Assembly: GCA_963576475.1 (NCBI GenBank)
Contig: OY754981.1
Location: 20,867,683-20,931,682 of the forward strand
DNA: 64,000 bases
Reading direction: 5' to 3'
DNA from: Molanna angustata
Taxonomy: Eukaryota; Arthropoda; Insecta; Trichoptera; Molannidae
The notes beneath the pieces were generated by a model that saw only the letters and a program-made list of their open reading frames with translations, was not told the DNA's origin and did not search any database. Shown here in pieces: positions 31,405-43,192 of the stretch (its first letter is position 1; every line of letters begins with the position of its first letter). The translations under genes and the position numbers were made by a program.

Positions 31405-31460
31405 GTTAGTATATCCATTTTAATATTCCTTGTACATGAAATATAAAGAGACCACCAGAG

Positions 31461-31691
31461 GGTTAATACACATTTCTATAATTAATGAACTGAACATTTT
31501 TTTATGAATACATTTTTGAAATTGCTTATTTTTCATATTATTTATTTATTTATTTTTATCTTGGATTTAAAATGAAATATACATTATTACTTACAAACTC
31601 TCACGCCATTTCTCTATTTGGGTAGGCAGAGAGAACCGAACGCCAGACACTTCTATCTTGACAATAATTTTTTGCGTCATTTACATCCGTA
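31461..31691. repeat. 231-bp segment duplicated at 33696-33926 (copy 1)
   Basis: Identical as read over 231 bp at constant offset 2,235. It includes a minus-strand LINE tail (CCATTTCTCTATTTGGGTAG, GCAGAGAGAACCGAACGCC). In this copy the LINE text continues past 31691 (CATCGCGTCATACATGG), so this is the original and the other copy is cut. Confidence 0.95.
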
Positions 31692-31960
31692 CATCGCGTC
31701 ATACATGGTTTCCTATTATTCTAACTTCCTATGTTCCCATCTTTACTTATGTATACTTTCTTTGTCAGGCGTTCATCATTCATTCTCTCTATAATTTTCT
31801 TCAAATACCTTGAACGAGCTTCCGGTTGCGCAGAGCGCAAATTTGTGTCTTTTTGCTTTGTTGGTTTACGTGCAAATCGCCCCCCTTCTCGTCTAAAAGT
31901 TCAAGATGTTTGGCTACAACTTTACATGTTCGAACCATTGTAAAGCATTTATTTTCATTC
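31575..31960 (-). pseudogene. LINE 3'-end remnants in MRPS9 intron 1
   Basis: 31605-31800 is the minus-strand version of the 9830-10045 module. 31825-31940 (TTGCGCAGAGCGCAAATTTG...GCAAATCGCCCCC) matches, in the reverse sense, the repeat at 40555-40667 and 41128-41165. Both are non-coding now. Confidence 0.65.
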
Positions 31961-32112
31961 TGCTCACAAAATCTCTCTTCTTATATCTTGATTACTTATT
32001 CTATCATAAATTTTTAGTCACACATTAATTTTAGGGACCTCATTTTTACAGCCTAATAACAGTCTTAACCTAATAATATTTTACTATAATAATTTCTTTT
32101 TAATAATTTTAG

Positions 32113-32361
32113 GGTTTGCAAATATCAAATAGTTATGTTACTGACATCCAAAAACAAAAAGAATTTGCACAAATTGCGGAGGGTTGGGACACTTCTATTT
32201 CAAAACAGAAAACAAGCAAAGCGATGAAGGCATATCTGGAAAGAGCCAAACAGCATGATGAATTTTTGAAACAGCAGGAAATAGCTTACAGCATTGGGAA
32301 AAGGCATCTTGCTAACATAATGGGAGAAGATCCGGCTACATTCACTGATAATGATGTTAAT
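32113..32361 (+). CDS. MRPS9 (mitochondrial small-subunit ribosomal protein uS9m), exon 2
   Basis: uS9m is a component of the mitochondrial small ribosomal subunit; the C-terminal S9 domain binds 16S-like rRNA near the decoding site. This exon encodes SKAMKAYLERAKQHDEFLKQ and YSIGKRHLANIMGEDPATFT, the highly conserved N-terminal metazoan MRPS9 region. The acceptor is TTTTAG; the frame is open before it but no ATG lies there, so it is internal. The donor GTTAGT at 32362 leaves phase 0 and joins FTDNDVN to [10 protein letters not shown]. The gene has six exons here, and the whole C-terminal ~80 aa are missing from the window. Confidence 0.92.
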
Positions 32362-33386
32362 GTTAGTATATATTTTTTTATTTTTGTAAAAGGTGAATAC
32401 ACATACTACATTACATAAAAAAACAATAACATATTTAATAATGAAATATCCAAAACGAGTACCTACCTATCTCGACTCACCTTTGAGTGTCATATTGTTA
32501 AAATTGTCATATTATCTTATTGCAACAGTATTAAGGGAAAGAATGGAGTATCAAGGAAATAGGAAGGAGGATAGTGTGTATGTGGTGTGTGTGTGTGTGT
32601 GTGTGTGGTTTAAGTGTATGAGCATGAAGAGTAGCACAAGTAAAAAAAAGAACATTAAGAACATTAAAAAAGAATCAAAAATAAGGTTACAAACTTAGAT
32701 TATATATGATACAGATACCTAGTCAGCGCAATGAATGTATGCCAACTAAAACTACGAGGAAACAAAAGAATTTCTAGTATACGTACACCTACCGATACGC
32801 ACACCTACATAAAACGTAGACCAACCGATCTACCGCCTCACACACACATGTAAAAAAAACTTGGCATACATTTGAATTCGAAATTTGTACTAGACGCGGC
32901 TTCTGTACATTATAATTCTATGGTTACAAAAGAGGTTTTTAAAGATGTGAGTAAACTACCTCTACCTTATCATGAGGATTTTTTTTAAATGTTGATCTTG
33001 ACAGATGAAAAATGTCCAGGTCATCATTTACAATTTTTGTATAGGTATTTATACACCTGTATAATGGAGCATTACTACCAATATTTGAGTTATATTTATT
33101 AAGATATAGTAATGCAGAATGCCTTGTCCTTTATATATTTAAATTGAATATTTGTATCATTTGTAAAATAATCATCTCATATTGGAGATATGGATAATCT
33201 CATTTGAATTTCGAGCCAATATTTTTGTTTGTGCTTACAAGGATTTTCAACCAACTATGAATACTACTATGTATAAATATGTGCAGTTATTTTGATAACT
33301 TTTCTAAAAATTTATTTGCTTTACCAATGTTATAGGTATATTCTTGCATATTTTGACTTATCTTAACATTCTAGCACTTATTTTAT

Positions 33387-34097
<711 letters not shown>

Positions 34098-34936
34098 TCA
34101 TAACCAAATTCTACTTTAGATAAAGAAAATTTCCTTTTTTATGAACCAAGTGCCTCAATTACTTCAAAGTGCAGTATAATCTTGCTAGTCCGGCACTTTA
34201 CTATACCGGCACATCCAGTAATCCGGCACTGTGAATTATAAAAAAAAGATTATTAGATAAAATATCATGTTGTAATATCTCAATATATAAAAATCTTGTG
34301 TTACAATGTTCGTATTTGCTCATCTCCGAAAATGCTCAGAAACAGTTTACTGATTTCAATGAAATTTTGTAAATGTATATTATATGGTTGGTTCCAGCTT
34401 GAAAGATAGGATAGTTTTGGACCCGATAGGTTATGGTTATACAAAAATTTAAATTACTTTAGATTTTTCATCCAAAAATATATACTAAAATTTTGTCTTC
34501 CCCACACCCCCGATGGATTGTTTATAGGAAAATAGGGTTGTTATTCAATAAATCTATTGACATCTGTATTACACATCTGAATATTCCTCTCTTATGTAAA
34601 TTACGAAAAAAAATATGTAAAATATTATGAAGTCTAAATAAATAAGATCTACTACGAAGGCAAGACAATGTCTGCCCGGGCCCACTAGTTCACATTATAA
34701 ATATTTTTGTTTTTTTTTTTTATATAAATTTCTTATATTCCAGTAATTTGAATTATTCCTCTAATCAGACACTCTTGTGCCTTCATTAATGTCTGATTTG
34801 TGTGATTGTACTGAATACTTTTTAATATTTTAAAACATTAAAACACATGATTTAGTTTCGCTGATAATTTATTATCGGTCGAAGACCATTTACAGAGTGC
34901 AGACAAACTCTAGATAACTTATTTTCCATACTTTAG

Positions 34937-35110
34937 GCTGCAATAGAGTATCTCTTTCCAAGTGGAATATATGATCCGAGAGCCCGCCCTTTGATGAAGC
35001 CACCGCACGAGGTATTTCCTCCAAGGAAAGGAGCCGAATTCGATGAATCTGGACGACCACATCACTTCCTTTTTTATACGGGAAAACCAAACTTTTACCA
35101 AGTTATGTTT
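34937..35110 (+). CDS. MRPS9 exon 3
   Basis: 58 codons in phase 0: [20 protein letters not shown], then [20 protein letters not shown] and [32 protein letters not shown] and FYTGKPNFY are hallmarks of metazoan MRPS9. Acceptor TTTAG, donor GTAAGT. The minus-strand ORFs over this exon are shadows. Confidence 0.95.
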
Positions 35111-35636
35111 GTAAGTTGAATATTATTTTATAAAAAGAATTTTATACCATTTATGAAGTTGGGAAGTCTAATTGTAATACACAGACCTTGGACATTTCCT
35201 TCAAGATTATAAATGTACTTTAATTTTTTATTTATTTTGTAAGTGGGATTATTTTTATTTATTTATTTATTTTATCACACCATTTAAATATGCTTCATTA
35301 AAAATAGATAACTGCTGCCCAACTAGGTATTCCTGTTCTAGGGCTAGCAGTGTACATATTATAATATTTCACAGGCATATAGGTTGTACCTATTTGCATT
35401 TTAAAAAGTATCTAAACAATATAAACTTAACTATTGTACACAGATCAAGAAACCATAGGACAATCTCTTCCGACTTTCTCAAGCAAATCGAAGCCTCAAA
35501 GTATATTTAAATATGTTTGCTATTCAAAACATCAGGAAGACAAATAATTAAACCGTTTTTATAATGAATATCAATCACTGATTATTTTAAGAGATGTGGG
35601 TACAAATGTGTACATTAATATTGTTTCAATTTTCAG

Positions 35637-35722
35637 GATCTCTATGAAAAAATAACTGAACTAAATAATTTTCATGATGGATTGATTAAAAATAAAGTAG
35701 AATTGGATTATTCAACTATTTT
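35637..35722 (+). CDS. MRPS9 exon 4
   Basis: 86 nt encoding DLYEKITELNNFHDGLIKNK and VELDYSTI plus two bases, ending at GTAAGT. Acceptor TTTTCAG. The two leftover bases join the first G of exon 5 to make a leucine codon. Too short to show as an ORF; found by searching for the next piece of MRPS9. Confidence 0.88.
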
Positions 35723-36179
35723 GTAAGTATTTGACATTTCGAATATCTTTTAATTTTACAGCATTATGAATGCTTACTTAATGAAGTACTCCTGCGCTTA
35801 GATGTCAATAATTACAGACCTTCATGTGAGTTCAAAATGTCAATAAGGCCATTGTATAATGCGGCTAGTATAATATTTATCTTTTCACTAAGTTTACTAC
35901 AGCCTTAGTAGAATATATGAAAATTCATGCGGAGAAATAAATATTTTGTAAGAGTTTAGTTGCAGTGCAAATAGTCCTGGTAATGCAACAAATATAAAAA
36001 TAGAGGCATATAGTTGTCATTATTTCTCAATATATTGATCGATGATGAGAATCAGATGACAATTGATCATGAGTCATGTGGGTGCCTACTTTAAAATCAA
36101 TTTCTACATTGATCTGTTTCACTGTAGTAAATTCATATTATATGTTATGAATGAGGAACGCCTAATGTTCAGAAAATAA

Positions 36180-36350
36180 TACAAAGCTGATAGGTATTGA
36201 ATAAGAGGTCGAGGCCATCTCTTAGAAAAGGATGGCACGACCATGTGAAAATACTGAAAGAGGGTAATTTTAGAAGCGATGAGGCGGTTGGACATGTTTC
36301 AAAATAGAACATTGTGGCCTTCGTTTCTCTCTGTCTACCCCGTGATAGAG
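36180..36350 (+). pseudogene. LINE 3'-end remnant in MRPS9 intron 4
   Basis: Reads RGRGHLLEKDGTTM-like text, then GATGAGGCGGTTGG and AAAATAGAACATTGTGGCCT...TCTCTCTGTCTACC. Same module as 9830-10045, with deletions. Confidence 0.6.
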
Positions 36351-36462
36351 ATGTTGAGATTGTATTTTTTTTAATTTGTAACATAAGAAATAATATATAC
36401 TTTATACATATCAAATTTTAACAATACAATTTTTTTTTACAAAAAAGATACTTAAGAACTAG

Positions 36463-36716
36463 ATGCGGATCATAGTAAAAGTTATGTATATTGTTTTGTC
36501 ATTGTTTCATGAAAGTGTGTTAAAGTTTAGCCAGTTTTTAATAAGATGCATCACTTTCTGCTTTTTTGTAAGTAGATTTCCAGTTTTTATTGCTAAACAA
36601 CAACACAGTGTCTTCTGCAAAACTTATGATTTGTCCTCCTATATTCATATTACATAGGTCGTTCATGTAGATGAGGAATATGATAGGACCGAGTATGCTT
36701 CCTTGAGGTATTTTTT
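36463..36716 (-). pseudogene. LINE reverse-transcriptase fragment (inverted part)
   Basis: Minus strand reads QGSILGPIIFLIYMNDLCNM, then NIGGQIISFAEDTVLLF, the RT boxes around YADD (here FAED). A second copy of the first part is on the plus strand at 36765-36859. Confidence 0.75.
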
Positions 36717-36859
36717 TAAATTTTTTTTTTTATTGTTTTAAAAAAATAAATGAATAAAAAAAATAAATACCTCAAGGAAGCATACTCGGTCCTATCATAT
36801 TCCTCATCTACATGAACGACCTATGTAATATGAATATAGGAGGACAAATCATAAGTTTT
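36619..36859. repeat. Perfect inverted repeat of RT sequence, 95-bp arms
   Basis: 36619-36713 and 36765-36859 are exact reverse complements as read, with a ~51-bp T/A-rich loop. Both encode the same QGSILGPIIFLIYMNDL stretch in opposite directions. The plus-strand continuation leads to a 3'-end-like region at 37080-37190. Confidence 0.9.
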
Positions 36860-37493
36860 TTAAGTATTCCGTAGTGTATATTGGAAGGCGAACTCAGAGT
36901 ATCTTGAATTTTGACTTGTTGTTTTCGGTTTGTCATATAGCATTTCAATAATTTTAATTCATTTCTGGTAATCTCTAATTATATGTATGTATATAATACT
37001 GAAATGGACGTATTTGAATCCAGAAGATCTTTTCAGTTTTAGATTAAGACTTTTTACATTGTCTAGTTTCCCTAGTATCTTTGTCTGCACCCACCTGAAG
37101 AAGGGAACGGTCCGTTCCCGAAACATATGAAACATAAAAATATAAATAATATGAATAGTGGAATTTTACAATGTATCTAGTGTGTTTTATTTATATTTTA
37201 AATGAATTATTAAAATATTAAAACAATTTTAATTTGCATTCTGGGTTCGATCCCCTGCACAGAAGAAATGTATTGAAATTCATTTCTCACGCAAATATTG
37301 CTTCTCTGGGCTGGAAACTCTGGTTATTTGGAAAAAAAATCCTAGTGGTAATAAATTCGGGACTTGTGCATGCTGCATGAAGTGCATTTATTATTATTAA
37401 TTATTTAATTTATTTTTAGTTTTAAATAAGTAATGTATTTTAGCACCTTTGTCTTTCATCATAAAATAAGTATTTCTTGATTTCTCATTTTAG

Positions 37494-37738
37494 GGACAAC
37501 AATGGTTACACATGGCTGAAAAAAGAGGAATTTGAAAAAGTAATTTTAGAGACTGTAATGGATCGTGAATATGACAGTTTTATACAAACAATGGAAAGGC
37601 TAATGAGTATGCCGAACTCCAATCGATTCAAAGAGTTTGTTGACCGTTTTCGTCAACCTCTTCTTGGTCAAAAGAAGACTTTTGAAATCGAAAGTCCTAA
37701 ATATGATGAAAATGGTCGAGCTTTCGTTACAACTTATG
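37494..37738 (+). CDS. MRPS9 exon 5
   Basis: Begins with the G that completes a Leu codon, then DNNGYTWLKKEEFEKVILE, ERLMSMPNSNRFKEFVDRFR and SPKYDENGRAFVTTY. The acceptor is TTTTAG; upstream in-frame codons are intron. The donor is GTTAAT (weak), leaving one G that makes a Glu codon with exon 6 (VTTY-E-CLRK). WLKKEE and Y(D)ENGR match the middle of MRPS9. Confidence 0.93.
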
Positions 37739-38148
37739 GTTAATATTTATTTTACTGTTGAACTATACATGAGTTAATTTTATTGCTACAATATTATTTT
37801 GTATTTAATATTTTCAAGGTTGATTTGTGGAACAATTTTCACTTTGTTTTAACCACTAATGAGTTCTTTTATGTGCCCGGTTCGCAAGCGACCTCTTCTT
37901 TTTCTGAATATTTGACAATTATCCTTTTGTCTTGAGGAGTTTAAATGAGGAGTTTTTTTCATTTGGCAGGAATCCTGTTTATGATTCTCTGTAGAAAATT
38001 TGTCTACAATGCTTTGTAGTTATTTATGTTTGTTTGCAATTTATTGGTATGCCGTGTTTCATTATTGATGTATTAATATTATGTTAATTAAATTAATTTT
38101 ATTGTCACTGTAGCATATAAGGTAAAATTTATAATTTTGTATTTTTAG

Positions 38149-38264
38149 AATGTCTGCGGAAAGCTGCTAGAGGTCATGTTACAATCAGGTCTCCTGGAAC
38201 CGGTATTGTCACAATTAATGGAAAGGACATTACATATTTCGAAGAAACTCAACATCGTGAACAA
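38149..38264 (+). CDS. MRPS9 exon 6 (last one found)
   Basis: Encodes (E)CLRKAARGHVTIRSPGTG and IVTINGKDITYFEETQHREQ, the start of the bacterial-type S9 domain. The donor GTAAGT leaves phase 0. The expected continuation (LLFPLQ-like, GGG-SGQAGA, KKPG-R-K-WKKR) is not seen downstream. So the window ends the gene here, either with a very long intron or with a break in the assembly. Confidence 0.93.
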
Positions 38265-38365
38265 GTAAGTCACAATAATTATTATTTTATAACAAATTTG
38301 GAGCATATATTGACATATTCAACTTATGAATCTGTCAATATATTATGTTCCTCTATCATTTACAC

Positions 38366-38991
38366 CAGAGGTTCCCAAACTTTTTTGTGTCGTAGACCCC
38401 TTTCGATTTTTGGTAGACCCCCTACTTACCTAATAATATATTATGCTTCTCGGGCAACTAATAGGTACTATGTCAAATATTAATTTAACACGCACCCAAT
38501 AACAAGTTGCCACATTCTGGAGACTTACGATATTAATCGTCTCACAGATCCAGACTGAAAACATAATTAAAAACTGTGTCTCCACCGGGAATCGAACCCG
38601 GGACCTTTGGATCAGCAGTCAAATACCTAACCAACTGAGCCACGAAGGCCGACAAAAATCAAAGTCAAATTTAAATTTTATGGTTTTAGATTTTATGGCA
38701 GGCATAGGCGTAAAACCATTATAAATGAATGTGAGAAGGGGAATGTTATGAATGCTATCTAAGGTTTTGGTATGATGGAACTTTAAGGAAATTTGAAAGT
38801 AACATGACAAAAAATGTTAAAATAAAATATTATACAACAAATAATAATAACAAATTGTTATGCGATAGGTAATATCAGTATATGTTGAGATCCACTATCG
38901 TGGACCCCCATTTTCATTTCATGGACCCCAGATTTTTTTTTCGCTGACGTAGACCCCTGGGGGTCGATATAGACCACTTTGGGAATCACTG
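38366..38991. mobile_element. Non-autonomous hAT-type element (626 bp) with nested SINE
   Basis: Starts CAGAGGTTCCCAAAC and ends GTTTGGGAATC-like ...TTTGGGAATCACTG, i.e. hAT-type terminal inverted repeats. A perfect 8-bp duplication ATTTACAC lies at 38358-38365 and 38992-38999. GTAGACCCC subterminal motifs occur on both sides. The middle holds a tRNA-like SINE. Confidence 0.9.
38576..38655 (-). repeat. tRNA-derived SINE head (family S2)
   Basis: Minus strand reads GTGGCTCAGTTGGTTAGG (A-box) and GGTTCGATTCCCGG (B-box), separated as in a tRNA. The acceptor ends do not pair, and homologous sequence extends on both sides, so it is a SINE promoter and not a tRNA gene. A degraded relative lies at 1474-1537. 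Confidence 0.8.
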
Positions 38992-39170
38992 ATTTACACA
39001 CACACATTTCCACAAACACTCTCACACACACGCACACAAATACACACCCACCCACCACACACTCACACTCTTTCTAGATATTTCTTTTACACACACATAC
39101 ATATTGCTACACTCTCTCATGCGCGCACCCACACTAATTCACACTTTTTTATTGTCTTCTATTGATATTA
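38992..39170. repeat. ACAC-rich low-complexity tract
   Basis: CACA-type repeats with ACTCTC interruptions follow the hAT target duplicate. 39171-39750 holds AT-rich sequence in which I see nothing further. Confidence 0.8.
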
Positions 39171-39754
39171 GTTATAGTACGTAAGAGGTACATGTCTTAT
39201 TTGTATTTTTGCTTATTTCCTTTTAATAATTGTATGTATGTATGTACTGTGTGCTGTTCTTTGTAAATTAAAATAATAAATAAAATATTGAATGTTAAAT
39301 CACATATTTGACACCTGTTTACTTTTTAGATAAAATGATTAAGAATATCATTGACAACACTAAAAGATTTATTTGACAGTATTATTTGAAAGGAACTTAA
39401 ATTTATTCGGGTCAAGAAAATATAACCATATCATTAGTAACATTTGTTCAATACATATCATGTATGATGCATGTATTCACCTACCATAAAATGGACAACT
39501 TGGATATTTTGAAAGAAATTTGTTTATTTTCATTTTACAAATAAATGACATTTATTTGCAATACGTGCGAATGGTATTATTATTGCCGAATACAAATTTC
39601 TCCCAAACGAAAATCATATGATATATTGTCTTTAATTTTTACTAAAAATTGAAACCAGGATTCACATATGGAAATCAAACGACTTAATTAATCTTTCAAA
39701 CATTAAAAATATATATAAAGGACCATACACTATTGTATCTACCCAATTTTATTT

Positions 39755-39850
39755 AGGTGTCATTCACTTTGCTTCGGTTGTTTGAAAGAGTTTGTCTTAT
39801 GGCAATAAACCAAACTTTGTACACTTGTCTGTACATACATTTAATAAATC
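39755..39850 (+). repeat. LINE 3'-terminal repeat
   Basis: TTATGGCAATAAACCAAACT, GTACACTTGTCTGTACATAC and an AATAAATCAATA tail. Same family as 10165-10260. Confidence 0.6.
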
Positions 39851-39951
39851 AATAGGAGAAGTGAGTTTGAATCTTTTATATTTATTGAGAGATTATTTTT
39901 ATCATCTTTTTTGAGCGTCCCATAAGAAAGACAAAACAGCATCTCAAATAG

Positions 39952-40105
39952 TTCAGCAATGAAATTCACCGTCCATTCTGCATGAAGTACCTCTTTGGGT
40001 GAGACGAGACTGGTGTGTGGGAGGATGCACGCATGTGTCGTGATTCCTTTTACAAGGAAATACACAACTGTCGCTGGTTACCCCGCATTATGGGATATGC
40101 AGCAA
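39952..40105 (+). repeat. Second copy of the gypsy-leader ~150-bp segment
   Basis: AGTTCAGCAATGAAATTCAC, CATGTGTCGTG and TATGGGATATGC align with 23957-24115 with roughly a quarter of positions changed by eye. There is no LTR or PBS near it. Confidence 0.6.
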
Positions 40106-40499
40106 TGGTATGAATTAATTTATTATGATATATTTTTTTTTATTTATTTATAAAATATAAATAACAATAAAAAAAAAATTGAATTTTAAAATATGTTTTT
40201 GGCATAATATACCAAAGGAATGTCTTAAAAAAGGAATTGTAGACATTTACAAACCTTCTTTTTTGATTTTTTTTTTCAAGAATCATATTTTATTACGCCG
40301 TTTTATGGTAAAAAATTCATTCCAAGGGCGCTTTTGCTTTTTTGTTGCTTTGCGAAACAAATTTCTTAAGAAATTTACTGAAGGCACCGAAATTCTTCTC
40401 TCCACGCACTTCAGAAGGAAATTTATTCCATTTAATAGGCCCGTTTACACTGAAACATAGATCGAAGTAAGCCGCTTATTGGCTCTGTAGTATTCCACT

Positions 40500-41210
40500 T
40501 CACTGGTTCTTTCTGCTCAAGTAGTTCATATAAAGGCACGCGTACTCACCGGCCGACTTTGCGACTGCGTCTGCCAATTGACAGACCTCTATAGTTGTCG
40601 CCAAATATCTTGAGCCATTTCGCCGAGAAGGGGAGCGATTTTTACATATACCAACGAAGCAATAAGATATTTTTATTGACAAAAACACCTACAGGGTTTA
40701 CGACCTGTGATCGGCTGGTTTACGTGATCACCTTATACGCTTGCGCAACGTTGACCAATTATGCCATTATTGAGGTCCCTTATCAATGTAATTTTTGAAA
40801 ATTCTATATATTTGAATAATGTGTAAACAATTCACCCGAATAATACGAAACTATACTATTGCCATCTATGAGGTAACGAATAAACCTTTTTTGTAACGCC
40901 ATCTATTGAGAAATTAGTTTATTTGTAAACAATGAAAGCAACAGTCCTTATAAATGAGGTGACGGTGTCTCGCATAGATGTCACCCCTGAACTGCACCAG
41001 AAATATTATTTTCGACTATAATATCCCAACTTCGTCTCTATTGTGATGTTATTGCCAGTAAAAATATTATATGACTCCCGACAGGGAAAAAATCCAATGT
41101 TTGTGTACATGCAATAAAAAATATATTCGAAGCAATAAGACACCAATTTGCGCTCTGCGCACCCGGAACACTGGTTCAAGTTATTTGGCGATATTTATAC
41201 CTCGCTACCT
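40500..41210. repeat. Older repeat split by the T13 insertion
   Basis: 40555-40667 and 41128-41210 together match, in reverse, the repeat at 31825-31940 (GCGAAATGG...AAGGGGAGCGATTT; AATTTGCGCTCTGCGCACC). 40170-40500 upstream is AT-rich with a 93-codon open frame that shows no domain. Confidence 0.55.
40668..41127 (+). mobile_element. Retroposon family T13, copy 2, with 5' inversion
   Basis: Flanked by a perfect 13-bp duplication, CGAAGCAATAAGA, at 40655-40667 and 41128-41140. The right part (from about 41020, ATATCCCAACTTCGTCTCTA) runs 5' to 3' to the family end (CCAATGTTTGTGTACATGCA plus A-rich tail). The left part, which should precede it, is inverted (CACCTACAGGGTTTACGACC through CCCCTGAACTGC). 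This is the expected product of target-primed reverse transcription with 5' inversion. Confidence 0.85.
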
Positions 41211-41889
41211 GCAATGCACATGAAACATCGCACGTATCTATTGTATAGATACTACAAACACTACATCCTCTATCCAATCCCTTTGAAGAATTGGTTTTCT
41301 TGTGATTCTGACGAACTAAATGTAAAGCGTCTCTTTGATGGTACATTTCTTTGACACAGTTCTTGAATATAGTGGGGAGCTAAGTCACGCAGAGCTTTGG
41401 AAACCATTCTAGCACACTTTGTTGTTTATTCGCTTTGGAACACATCCACCAATGAAAATGAAGAGCTGTAGAACACTGTATTGTGAGTTGGAGACGATTG
41501 TGTAGTATGTTCCGCGGAATTGATCGTAGGAAGCAAGGATGGAATTAGTAATAATATTAATTGACTTTGTAGGTATTTGCGTCGGTTCCCATTCTGCAGC
41601 CGTATTGCGGAAATGACTATCGCATTGATTGCAGATCAGCCAATTAAGTACCTAATGGTTAATATTAACATACAATCGATGCATCCCATTGTCACATTTT
41701 ATACCTTGACAGAGATCGTGAATGATAAGGTTCCCATTCATTATCTCCATTTTACTGTCAGCTGATCTCTATACATTTGTTGTTTGTTGTTGAGGGACCC
41801 ACAGATAAAAAAAAACTCAATGGAGACGAAACGCGAATGAAACAGATGTTTTATTTATTTAGCTTTTCGACCGAAAGTAGGTACTAGAT

Positions 41890-42280
41890 GGATTTCCAAT
41901 TTTGGTGTTGAATTCTTTTGCAGCAAAGCCTCGCATCTTTTCTTCCATTCCGTCCTGTTTTGTGCTACCCTTTTCAGCTCCTCGGATTGTCGCCGTGGGT
42001 GTTTCAGCTCACATCGTTGCACAGATCCTCAAGATACTCCCGGTGAGAACGTCCTCTGGCATTTGTTCCCTCAGTCATCCCTCCATATATTTTACCTAGT
42101 GCCCAATCCGTCTGGCATATCTTTCACCTTGTGAGAACTTTGTCATTCGTGATGTGGTCTCTCCGGGAAATCTCTAGCATTGTTCTATAGGACCACATCT
42201 GGAAAGCTTCCAGTCTACCTTTATCTTTTTCGGATAGGCACAATGATTCGCAGCCGTAAATCAATATGCTCTATGATTTT
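41890..42280 (-). pseudogene. RTE-like LINE C-terminal fragment
   Basis: Minus strand reads ILIYGCESLCLSEKDKGRLE, AFQMWSYRTMLEISRRDHIT and EYLEDLCNDV in broken frames. 42281-43190 is AT-rich and shows nothing. Confidence 0.75.
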
Positions 42281-43192
42281 TTAATATTGATGAAAAATCA
42301 ACAGATTCTTTTAAAAAAATAATGTCGATGTTATTGAACCAGGATATTTTTGTTTAAGTCCTGATAGAATGGGACATGTCCTGGTTTATAAATCAGTGTC
42401 CCCTACAATGGCGACACAAAAAATAGTCAACGAAGTATCAAGGAATTTAAAAAAATAAATATTGAACAATAATTTCTACGAACTCAAAGTTATTGTATAT
42501 GTAGATACATAAACAAAAAAATATATAAATCGCGATTTTAATTTTAATTGCAAGCAACGATGATGCGGTGTTTAGGGCATGTAAGCGGGAAATCTCTAGA
42601 ATATATAGGCAACAGTTTTTTTTAAGTGTATAACTATTTCCGATGATTTAAATGATTAATTCTTTCCACACAATTTTGTAGCCTAAAAGAACTATCGATT
42701 GATTAGATTTATCACGTGATTTTTCCAAAAACCTGGCAGGTATTCCGTTATGAGTATATTCAGCATTATAGTCACATCTATGTACAGGTAGAAACCTACC
42801 ATTCTAATTTGGTTAGCAATATTTTGAATAGACGACGTCGTTTGCAGATCAATTAGAAAGTTTGGGAATCCCGAACAAGAGAAATTTATATTCGTATGCT
42901 GCGGATATTGTCGCTACACCTACACTCATCAATATATTGGTACTTAATTGTTGATTTGTTTAGATATTTCGATCTGTGTACCTATTTGTTGCATTGAAGT
43001 ATCAGAATATTCACGTGTCAAAGTGATCTAAACTTTTTATTATTCAATTCGGATTAAGCATCTCGCTAGTTGTGAGCTGAACTGTTAGAAAATGAGTATT
43101 CCTCTTCATAATGTATTATTTCATCTGTAATATCAATTTATCGTCATAATAAAATTATATCATATTTAACACCAATACCATAACGCTATATC

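Noticed and set aside
38576..38655. Possible tRNA gene on the minus strand
   Set aside because: A and B boxes are good, but acceptor ends do not pair and it lies inside a hAT element as part of a repeat.
40179..40460. 93-codon open frame
   Set aside because: Starts at a non-ATG codon, composition is Phe/Lys rich and it lies in repeat-like sequence.
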